This document shows positions 1 to 5,823 of a stretch of DNA of 8,529 nucleotides, piece after piece. A program made the translations under genes and the position numbers. The notes under the pieces are model-generated. The model was given only the letters and a program-made list of their open reading frames with translations, ran no database searches and was not told the DNA's origin. The first letter of the stretch is position 1. Every line of letters begins with the position of its first letter. The DNA comes from Oligoflexia bacterium (GTDB lineage Bacteria > Bdellovibrionota > UBA1018 > CAIMNF01): assembly GCA_903842755.1 (NCBI GenBank), contig CAIMNF010000008.1:1-8529 (forward strand), written 5' to 3'.

Positions 1-1230
1 AAGACGCCGCAGCCGTTTGATTTTATTTTTTGTAGAAATGTGTTTATCTATTTTAATGAATCACAAATCCGTTCCATCATGCAAGACTTGCAAAAGAACT
101 TGAATCCAGAAGGTTTTATTTTTTTGGGAATTTCAGAGTCGTTGCATAATATTTCCGTCCCTGTGAAGTCAGTAGGGCCATCCATTTATGTGAAAGAAAA
201 TCATTCTTGGATTTTAGAGAAAAGTTCGCCTACAAAAGCGAAGGCGCCGGTTTCCGATGTGCAGAAACCAATTCGGGTCTTGGTAGTGGATGATTCGCCG
301 AGTATCCACACCCTGATGAAGCAGGTTTTCACTCCTGCATACGGATTTGAAATCGCGGGGCATGCCATGAATGGGGAAGAGGCGAGCGAGTTTTTGAAGA
401 AAAACTCAGTCGATGCCCTCACACTCGATATTCACATGCCCGTACAAGATGGCGTGGAATATTTACGCAGTAATTTCTCGGCTACCCATCCTGCTGTGGT
501 GATGGTGAGTAGTGTTTCTCGGGAAGATTCTTCGCTCGCGGCTCAGGCCCTGGAAATGGGTGCATCGGACTACGTGGAGAAGCCCGCCTTAAACAATTTA
601 AAACAACGGGCAGATGAACTAAGAACAAAAGTAAGGTGCTCGGTCAGAGCCCATCAAGGTTCAAAGGGTGAGCTTAAAAACTTAAGCCTAGATCATTCAT
701 TCCAAAGTACGACTCAGGTGACCGATCCGCAGACTAAAAATCGGGTTTTATTGCTTCAGGGGTCGGACCGAAAGCGCGTAGCGGATTTAATTAATCAATG
801 GAAAAAGCCAAGTCAGCCAGGGACGATTTTATTTTTTGATACCGCGTTGCAAGGCGCGGAGTTGATCAAAAATCAACTCGAACGCGAGATGGGTGTGCGT
901 TTAAAAACACTCGATGAAATTGGGGGTTCAGACGTAAAGCCAGGTGAGGTCGTAGTCGGTTTTCACAGCCCAGCAATAAAAACGGTATTGCAGAGTGTTT
1001 TTTCGGAAAAATGGGTAGTAACGCTCGTTTGTGGAGAGGTCTCCGAAGAGGCGTCAGGATTATTTCATAGTCTAAAAACTGTCGCTTCGGGTGCCGGAAA
1101 AGAGTGGAATCTGATTTTGGAAGAACTCGGGAACCGCAATGCGAAGCATGGGTTATTTGACGTAGCCACCGAGTTTTCGCCGCTGACCGGTTATAGTTAC
1201 CTTTCGGATAAATTTTTTAATAAAAAATAA
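1..1230 (+). CDS. CheR methyltransferase (5'-truncated) fused to a CheY-like receiver and a degenerate CheB-like domain
   Basis: The frame is open from base 1, so the gene begins outside the window; 409 codons are visible. Codons 6-70 are the C-terminus of a CheR methyltransferase, which methylates receptor glutamates with S-adenosylmethionine: FDFIFCRNVFIYF, then the GFIFLGISESL strand. The GTG at base 40 lies inside this conserved CheR core and is not the start. Codons 91-205 form a receiver domain with the acidic pair (codons 97-98), phospho-acceptor Asp143 in LTLDIHMP, Ser170 and Lys194, all intact. Codons 247-409 align with the CheB methylesterase fold of the next gene, almost without gaps at first, but the catalytic His position is Asp280 and the catalytic Asp position is Arg379; a Ser remains (255). 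I infer a catalytically dead CheB-like domain. Stop codon TAA at 1228-1230; cheB follows after 22 bases, probably in one operon. The CheR and receiver calls are firm; the pseudo-CheB call is by motif comparison only. Confidence 0.85.
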   Translation, partial: KTPQPFDFIFCRNVFIYFNESQIRSIMQDLQKNLNPEGFIFLGISESLHNISVPVKSVGPSIYVKENHSWILEKSSPTKAKAPVSDVQKPIRVLVVDDSPSIHTLMKQVFTPAYGFEIAGHAMNGEEASEFLKKNSVDALTLDIHMPVQDGVEYLRSNFSATHPAVVMVSSVSREDSSLAAQALEMGASDYVEKPALNNLKQRADELRTKVRCSVRAHQGSKGELKNLSLDHSFQSTTQVTDPQTKNRVLLLQGSDRKRVADLINQWKKPSQPGTILFFDTALQGAELIKNQLEREMGVRLKTLDEIGGSDVKPGEVVVGFHSPAIKTVLQSVFSEKWVVTLVCGEVSEEASGLFHSLKTVASGAGKEWNLILEELGNRNAKHGLFDVATEFSPLTGYSYLSDKFFNKK

Positions 1231-1252
1231 AAAATTTAGGTAACATAAGGGA

Positions 1253-2632
1253 ATGATCGCCCTAAAATCAGGTCAGGTAATTCGGCAAGCGAGCGAGTCT
1301 CAATTCAACTTTCAATTGCCCAAAGGGCATATTTTATTCTGGGCAGCGTTTGAAAAGGACAGCCAAGTTTGGGTTGTGGAAGCAAATGAAAGTAAGCTCA
1401 AAGAGATCCTAAGCGCTATTCAAAAGCGGATCCAGCAAACGGCCGACCCTTTTCTTTTTTTAAAATATGTTTGTGCACTCGAACATGCCGAGCAGTTGCT
1501 GCCGTTTTTAGATGCAGAGCTTAAAGTGAAAGGGATTAAGGTTGAGGGAAAATTGCTCCGCTCAGGGCCCCTTCAAGGTCATTTAGATTTTGTTCAACGA
1601 AAACTGCGCGTCGAGAAGAAAATTCGATTAATGATTGTCGACGATTCTAAGACGATTCGAGATCTGCTCCGTACGATTTTCTCAAAAGATCCCGACTTTG
1701 AAATTGTCGCAGTCGTGGACCATCCTCATCAAGCACAAAAACTAATCCCCGAAATCAAGCCGGACGTCATTACGCTTGATATTCATATGCCAGAAATGGA
1801 TGGGGTGACCCTCTTAAAAAGTTATATTAACCAGTACCCGATTCCTACGGTGATGATTAGTTCTATTACGATGGAAGAGGGACCCATGGTATTTAATGCG
1901 CTAGAGGCAGGGGCTGTCGATTATTTTCAAAAGCCAAGTTTTAATGAGCTTGCCCAACTTGCGCCCTTGATGATCGAGACCGTTAAAGAAGCGAGCCGCT
2001 CCAAAGTAAAAGTCAAAGCGCCTGTCACATTACCAGCCAAAAAGGTATTTAATGGAAGGGTTGATGATCGGACGTTGTGGGTGATGGGCGCCTCGACGGG
2101 GGGCACGGAAGCGCTTAAGGAAGTTTTTATGGGGCTTCCAGAAAAAATTCCTCCAACCTTAGTCGTTCAACACATTCCCGCTGTTTTTTCTAAAGCGTTT
2201 GCGGAGCGACTGAATCAAATTTGTCCATTTGACGTAAAGGAAGCGCAAGAAGGAGATATTGTTCGCCCCAATCAGGTGCTGATCGCTCCAGGCGGTTTTC
2301 AAATGGAAGTGGTACAGCAGGGGTTAGATTTAGTGGTCAAGATTACGGATGCTCCCCCGATGAATCGTCATAAGCCAAGTGTGGATTACTTATTTCAGTC
2401 GGTCGCAAAAATTGGAAAAGGAAAAAAACTGGTGGCCGCGATTTTAACCGGAATGGGCGCCGACGGGGCGCGAGGGTTAAAAATTTTAAAGGACCTCGGT
2501 GCTAAAACTGTCGTACAGAACGAAGCAACCTGTATCGTCTTTGGTATGCCCAAAGAAGCCATTAAACATGGTGGCGCCGATCATGTGTTACCCTTGGACG
2601 AGATCGCTTTGAAAATGCTCGGTCTATCCTAA
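1253..2632 (+). CDS. cheB: CheB protein-glutamate methylesterase / response regulator with an N-terminal extension
   Basis: Cytoplasmic chemotaxis adaptation enzyme that removes methyl groups from receptor glutamates (and deamidates glutamines) when phosphorylated by CheA. Receiver domain at residues 124-235: Asp130-Asp131, phospho-acceptor Asp176 in LDIHMPEMDG, an ISS motif and a QKPS lysine. Methylesterase domain at residues 273-459 with an intact triad: Ser281 in GASTGG, His307 in VVQHIP, Asp404 in TGMGADGARG; the conserved FGMPKEAI stretch follows. The protein is 459 residues against about 350 for ordinary CheB. The excess is residues 1-120, ahead of the receiver. That part has a pattern loosely like CheD (a beta pair, a helix, then LDAELKVKGIKVEG) but lacks the CheD catalytic Cys and His; this is inference. 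The ATG at 1253 has AAGG too close for a standard ribosome site, with TTAGG at 1236-1240 a better-spaced but weak alternative. Internal Met127 lies within the first receiver strand, so a conventional short start there is unlikely. Confidence 0.93.
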   Translation: MIALKSGQVIRQASESQFNFQLPKGHILFWAAFEKDSQVWVVEANESKLKEILSAIQKRIQQTADPFLFLKYVCALEHAEQLLPFLDAELKVKGIKVEGKLLRSGPLQGHLDFVQRKLRVEKKIRLMIVDDSKTIRDLLRTIFSKDPDFEIVAVVDHPHQAQKLIPEIKPDVITLDIHMPEMDGVTLLKSYINQYPIPTVMISSITMEEGPMVFNALEAGAVDYFQKPSFNELAQLAPLMIETVKEASRSKVKVKAPVTLPAKKVFNGRVDDRTLWVMGASTGGTEALKEVFMGLPEKIPPTLVVQHIPAVFSKAFAERLNQICPFDVKEAQEGDIVRPNQVLIAPGGFQMEVVQQGLDLVVKITDAPPMNRHKPSVDYLFQSVAKIGKGKKLVAAILTGMGADGARGLKILKDLGAKTVVQNEATCIVFGMPKEAIKHGGADHVLPLDEIALKMLGLS

Positions 2633-2636
2633 GTTC

Positions 2637-4295
2637 CTACGCGGCTTCAGAGTGCCCTTGATCTAAGGAAGAATGTTTTCGGTTTGCACGGACTTCATGC
2701 AGATCTTGCTGATGTCCTATCGTGTTACTTTCTCCATTGACTACGGTATTGAGCTCGGAAACGACAGTCGCAAGTGCTTCCGCTTGCGAGGTGAGTTGCT
2801 GAGCAGAGACGGCCGAATTTTCGGAAACGGTATTGTTTTGCTGAGTCGATTCGTTCAATTGAGCAATGGCCTTAGAAACCTCGCCAACGCCACTAGATTG
2901 TTCTTGAGTGGCTGAAGAAATCTCGCCCACCAAATCACTCACTTCAGCAGTTTTAGAGACAATCGCCTTAAAAGCAGCGTCACACCGTTTCGCTAATTCC
3001 ATACCCGAGGATACTTTTTCTTTTCCCATGCGAATCAGGCCTTCCACCCGAGACGTCGAGTTGCTGACAATGCCTTCCACTTTTGCAATCCCACCGTCTA
3101 GCATGCCGCTGATTTCTTTGGCTGCATTTCCGCTCATTTGGGCAAGGTTGCCGACTTCTTCCGCAACTACAGCAAACCCTTTGCCGTGTTCGCCGGCCCG
3201 AGCCGCTTCTACAGACGCATTAAAGGACAATAATTTGGTTTGGAAAACGATGTCATTGATGACTTGGGTTTTGACGCCAATTTCTGAAATTACTTTTACA
3301 ATGTCTTTGATTTCTTTGTTGCTGTGATCAATTTCAGCATTAATTTTCGCGTTGCTTTGGTCAATCTCTTGAATGGCACGTAGCATTTGTTGAATCAATT
3401 CTTGGCCTTCTTTTACCGTATTTTGGCTCTCGTCTGAAATTTCTCGGGATCGGTTGGCGTTATCAGCCGTTTTGCCAATCATAGAGCTGATTTCTTCGAT
3501 AGCGGCGGAAGTCTGGTGAATTGCAGAAGACTGTTCCGAAACGCTGGTCGAAAGTTCTACGCTCGCCGTAGAAATATTTTTTGCGGCCATGGCCACTTGT
3601 TCCGCATCTTTAGAAAGATTTTCCGTGATTCTGGTCAATAGCCGCCGCAAGTGCACGATGAGGTACACGGCTGCAATAAAACTAAGGATTACCCCTACTG
3701 CCATGGAAATGTTCATAAACAGTTTTGCGTGCGTGGAGCTTTCTTCGGCTGATTTGCTCCATTTGTCGGAGTCAGCAACCTGGAATTCGCGCAAATCTTC
3801 GACGGGATTTTTCATGTTCTTACGAAGAGTCACAAAGTCATTCGCTTTTAATTTTTCCCGCAAATTATGATCTGCTGTCGAACTGGACGCAGCAAGCCCT
3901 ACGATTTTTTTGCTCATTTCATACAGAGGTTTCCAGTTTTCTTTTACGTTTTTCCAAAGGGCGGCTTCTGCATCGGTTAAGGGAAGCTCGTCAAATTTTT
4001 CAATAGTTTTTTGGAATTTGGCATTGGCATCATCGATGGATTTTAAATATTCATCGACAATCTCAGGCGTTACGTCTGTACCCGAAGTACTTTGTACGCC
4101 AACAAAAACGTCTTTTTGCGCGAGGCGAATTTCTGCAAGCAGTTTTTCCTTGGGCAAATTTACTTTGACCACATGTCGGTAGGTGGTGGTGACATCGTTT
4201 AAGGCCACGAAGCCAATCAACCCAATCCCAATGATAAAAACCAGTTGGAGAGCGAAAGACAGAGATAATTTTACATTCAAGCTAAGTTTCTTCAT
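2637..4295 (-). CDS. Methyl-accepting chemotaxis protein with periplasmic helical sensor domain
   Basis: Inner-membrane chemoreceptor of 552 residues that would control a CheA kinase. Layout: short basic N-terminus; membrane helix 1 at residues 11-32; a mostly helical periplasmic domain at about 33-190, consistent with a four-helix-bundle sensor; membrane helix 2 at 191-215; then a cytoplasmic coiled coil to about 520. The hairpin tip is at 346-385 (QTKLLSFNASVEAARAGEHG, then FAVVAEEVGNLA). Candidate methylation helices are at about 253-270 and 460-475, both rich in SEQSS/TQEQSS-type sequence. No clear HAMP motif follows helix 2; the chain passes almost directly into signalling coiled coil. 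The C-terminus (ending HSEAA) has no NWETF-type CheR-tethering pentapeptide. The ATG at 4293-4295 has AGAGG at 4301-4305, 5 bases away. It is the likely substrate of the CheR and CheB encoded convergently. The ligand cannot be read from the sequence. Confidence 0.93.
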   Translation of the reverse strand: MKKLSLNVKLSLSFALQLVFIIGIGLIGFVALNDVTTTYRHVVKVNLPKEKLLAEIRLAQKDVFVGVQSTSGTDVTPEIVDEYLKSIDDANAKFQKTIEKFDELPLTDAEAALWKNVKENWKPLYEMSKKIVGLAASSSTADHNLREKLKANDFVTLRKNMKNPVEDLREFQVADSDKWSKSAEESSTHAKLFMNISMAVGVILSFIAAVYLIVHLRRLLTRITENLSKDAEQVAMAAKNISTASVELSTSVSEQSSAIHQTSAAIEEISSMIGKTADNANRSREISDESQNTVKEGQELIQQMLRAIQEIDQSNAKINAEIDHSNKEIKDIVKVISEIGVKTQVINDIVFQTKLLSFNASVEAARAGEHGKGFAVVAEEVGNLAQMSGNAAKEISGMLDGGIAKVEGIVSNSTSRVEGLIRMGKEKVSSGMELAKRCDAAFKAIVSKTAEVSDLVGEISSATQEQSSGVGEVSKAIAQLNESTQQNNTVSENSAVSAQQLTSQAEALATVVSELNTVVNGESNTIGHQQDLHEVRANRKHSSLDQGHSEAA

Positions 4296-4312
4296 TTGAA
4301 CCTCTACGAATC

Positions 4313-4339
4313 TTTTCGGTAGAAATGGAGAAAACTTGA
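4313..4339 (-). promoter_or_regulatory. Candidate sigma-28 (FliA) promoter of the chemoreceptor gene
   Basis: Reading the minus strand, TCAAGTTT (4332-4339) is followed by exactly 11 bases and then ACCGAAAA (4313-4320). The enteric sigma-28 consensus is TAAAGTTT-N11-GCCGATAA, so this matches 7 of 8 and 6 of 8 with the exact spacer. Transcription would begin near 4306, just ahead of the AGAGG ribosome site, giving a very short leader. Flagellar-regulon control of receptors is well known; its use in this organism is inferred. Confidence 0.55.
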
Positions 4340-4385
4340 AAAAGTCTTTAATAAAAAATTTTTAATTCAATTTCAATAGCTTAGG

Positions 4386-4955
4386 CTACTCAAATAACGT
4401 TTTTACTGCACGGTTCTGATACGTGAGCGCATGTTCCTGGCCCTTAGGCATATCAAAATAGGAGATTTTAAAGTTATGCACGATGTGGTCATCCATCGTC
4501 CAGTAGTCACCAAAGCCAAGGGTTTTTGCAAATGCCCGAGTTTCCGCATCCGTGGCGCGCAAAAAGTGCCAGTTGGAATGGTCAATGTTTTGATTCTTTT
4601 TGAATTTTAACAGCGTTTCGGGGGTATCGGTTTCCGGATTCAGTGTGACAAGTAAAAATTCGGCTTTAATGCCTTTTGCGTCTAACGTTGTTTGAATTTC
4701 TTTCAATTTTGCAAGGGTAACCATGGGGCAGGTTTTCTTACATTCGGTGTAGAAGGCGCTAACCACCAAGGGCTGGCTCTTCCAATCGGACAAATGGTGG
4801 GCTTGATTTTGCTCGTCTGTCCAGGTAACCGAACTTTGCATTAATTTTTCTTTAAGGCTCGCCTCTTCGGCAAATACGCTCCCATCACAAAAAAGAGTCA
4901 AAAAAATAGCAGCAATTGAAGGGCTAAGTAGCGAAAAATTCCTAAATAATTTCAT
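4386..4955 (-). CDS. SCO1/SenC-family periplasmic copper/thiol protein
   Basis: A 189-residue exported protein with a thioredoxin-like fold of the SCO1/SenC/PrrC family, which delivers copper to the CuA site of cytochrome c oxidase or acts as a thiol-redox factor in the envelope. A signal peptide is visible: basic MKLFR, hydrophobic 8-22, and a likely cleavage after Ala29 (VFA before EEA). Cys23 has no proper lipobox, so a lipoprotein is unlikely. The family CxxxC metal/redox motif is Cys72-KKT-Cys76 in YTECKKTCPM; the distal copper-ligand His is best placed at His160 in HNFKISYFD, with His157 an alternative. The length is normal for a small SCO protein. ATG at 4953-4955 has a strong AAGGAG at 4965-4970. 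It is divergent from cysD and tandem with the receptor gene (90-base gap). No oxidase genes are nearby, so partner and exact role are open. Confidence 0.85.
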   Translation of the reverse strand: MKLFRNFSLLSPSIAAIFLTLFCDGSVFAEEASLKEKLMQSSVTWTDEQNQAHHLSDWKSQPLVVSAFYTECKKTCPMVTLAKLKEIQTTLDAKGIKAEFLLVTLNPETDTPETLLKFKKNQNIDHSNWHFLRATDAETRAFAKTLGFGDYWTMDDHIVHNFKISYFDMPKGQEHALTYQNRAVKTLFE

Positions 4956-4968
4956 TGTGATTTGCTCC

Positions 4969-4996
4969 TTGCTTACACTTTATCTTCGGTTAAAAT
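4969..4996 (+). promoter_or_regulatory. Possible sigma-70 promoter of the cysD operon
   Basis: In the 64-base gap between the divergent SCO gene and cysD, TTGCTT (4969-4974) and TAAAAT (4991-4996) are separated by 16 bases. The -10 differs from TATAAT at one base; the -35 matches TTGACA only in its first three. The start would fall near 5003, leaving the ribosome site at the very 5' end of the message, which is tight. The -35 overlaps the ribosome site of the divergent gene. Weak call. Confidence 0.3.
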
Positions 4997-5002
4997 TTAA
5001 GG

Positions 5003-5022
5003 AAAGGAGAATTTCTACGTTG
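5003..5022 (+). promoter_or_regulatory. Ribosome binding site and TTG start of cysD
   Basis: AAAGGAGA at 5003-5010 precedes a TTG codon at 5020-5022. This fixes the start, because an upstream in-frame GTG at 4957 would add 21 residues with no CysD similarity and would sit against the start codon of the divergent gene. From the TTG the protein begins GDHLDELEAYSVFIIRE, matching the usual CysD N-terminus (HLxxLEAESIxIIRE). Confidence 0.7.
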
Positions 5023-5823
5023 GGCGATCATTTGGACGAGTTAGAAGCGTATAGCGTTTTTATTATTCGGGAGGCATTCGCAAAAATTAAAAATTTAGGA
5101 ATGCTGTGGTCGGTTGGAAAGGATTCAACGGTTCTGCTTTGGCTTGCGCGAAAAGCCTTTTTTGGGCGCGTGCCTTTTCCACTCATCCATGTGGATACAT
5201 CGTTTAAAATTCCTGAAATGATTCAATACCGTGACCATTTTGTAAAAGAATGGGGTATGCAGTTAGTGGTCGGTCAGAACAAAAAAGCACTGGCAGAGGG
5301 AATGAATCATACCAAAGGTCGGCTGGTCTGTTGTACCGCTTTAAAAACGGTTGCCCTTCAAGAAGTGATTCAAGCGCAAGGTTATCAGGGGGTTTTATTA
5401 GGCATCCGCCGTGACGAAGAGGGAACTCGTGCTAAGGAACGAGTGTTTTCGCCCCGTGGAAAGGCCTTTGAATGGGATTTTAAAGATCAGCCTCCCGAAC
5501 TTTGGGATCAGTTTCAGACGGATTATCCAGCGGATGTCCATGTGCGAATTCATCCGTTGTTGCAGTGGACCGAATTAAATATTTGGGAATACATTTTGCG
5601 CGAAAAAATACCCGTACTTGATTTGTATTTCTCCAAAAACGGACGGCGCTATCGGAGCCTGGGGTGTGCGCCCTGCACGGCATCCGTCGAGTCTAACGCA
5701 TCTACCGTTCAAGAAATTATTGAAGAGTTAAAATCTACTCATCTGAGTGAGCGCGCAGGTCGCGCACAAGATCAGGCAGACTCACACGCGATGCAAAAGC
5801 TTCGCGTTAAGGGGTATATGTGA
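5020..5823 (+). CDS. cysD: Sulfate adenylyltransferase subunit 2 (CysD), short form
   Basis: Catalytic subunit of ATP sulfurylase: with the CysN GTPase it forms adenosine 5'-phosphosulfate (APS) and pyrophosphate from ATP and sulfate in the cytoplasm. From the TTG start it has 267 residues. The PP-loop of the ATP-pyrophosphatase fold is SVGKDST at residues 31-37; other CysD landmarks are FPLIHVDTSFKIPEM, RRDEEGTRAKERVFSPRG, an ELW motif, LLQWTELNIWEYI and SLGCAPCTASVESNAST. The ending ERAGRAQDQ with MQKLRVKGYM is typical. It is about 35 residues shorter than the E. coli protein (302, from memory), mainly by loss of the loop before the RYRSLGC motif, and carries a Cys-Ala-Pro-Cys pair (Cys216, Cys219) where E. 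coli has CWPL. Its stop overlaps the cysN start by four bases (GTGA), indicating translational coupling with the GTPase partner. Confidence 0.93.
   Translation: MGDHLDELEAYSVFIIREAFAKIKNLGMLWSVGKDSTVLLWLARKAFFGRVPFPLIHVDTSFKIPEMIQYRDHFVKEWGMQLVVGQNKKALAEGMNHTKGRLVCCTALKTVALQEVIQAQGYQGVLLGIRRDEEGTRAKERVFSPRGKAFEWDFKDQPPELWDQFQTDYPADVHVRIHPLLQWTELNIWEYILREKIPVLDLYFSKNGRRYRSLGCAPCTASVESNASTVQEIIEELKSTHLSERAGRAQDQADSHAMQKLRVKGYM

Noticed and set aside
40..42. GTG as a possible start of the first gene
   Set aside because: The frame is open to base 1 and the codon lies inside the conserved CheR core (CRNVFIYF); it is an internal valine and the gene starts upstream of the window.
2630..2670. Bidirectional terminator between the convergent cheB and receptor genes
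   Set aside because: Only 4 bases separate the stop codons; the nearby CCTT/AAGG stem is four pairs with no T tract and lies in coding sequence.
2908..4182. Several plus-strand open frames of 80-140 codons opposite the receptor gene
   Set aside because: They are antisense shadows of a strongly supported receptor gene; their translations resemble no family and they have no convincing ribosome sites.
4340..4385. AT-rich stretch with AAAAATTTTT-type symmetry after the SCO gene, as a terminator
   Set aside because: There is no GC-containing stem followed by a T run in the direction of transcription; the symmetry is expected from AT richness.
4980..5015. Sigma-28-like promoter for the SCO gene on the minus strand
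   Set aside because: ACCGAAGA matches only 5 of 8 -10 positions and no -35 match is found 11 bases upstream.
4957..5019. GTG at 4957 as the cysD start
   Set aside because: The added 21 residues do not resemble CysD and there is no upstream ribosome site on the plus strand; TTG at 5020 has AAAGGAGA and gives the expected N-terminus.
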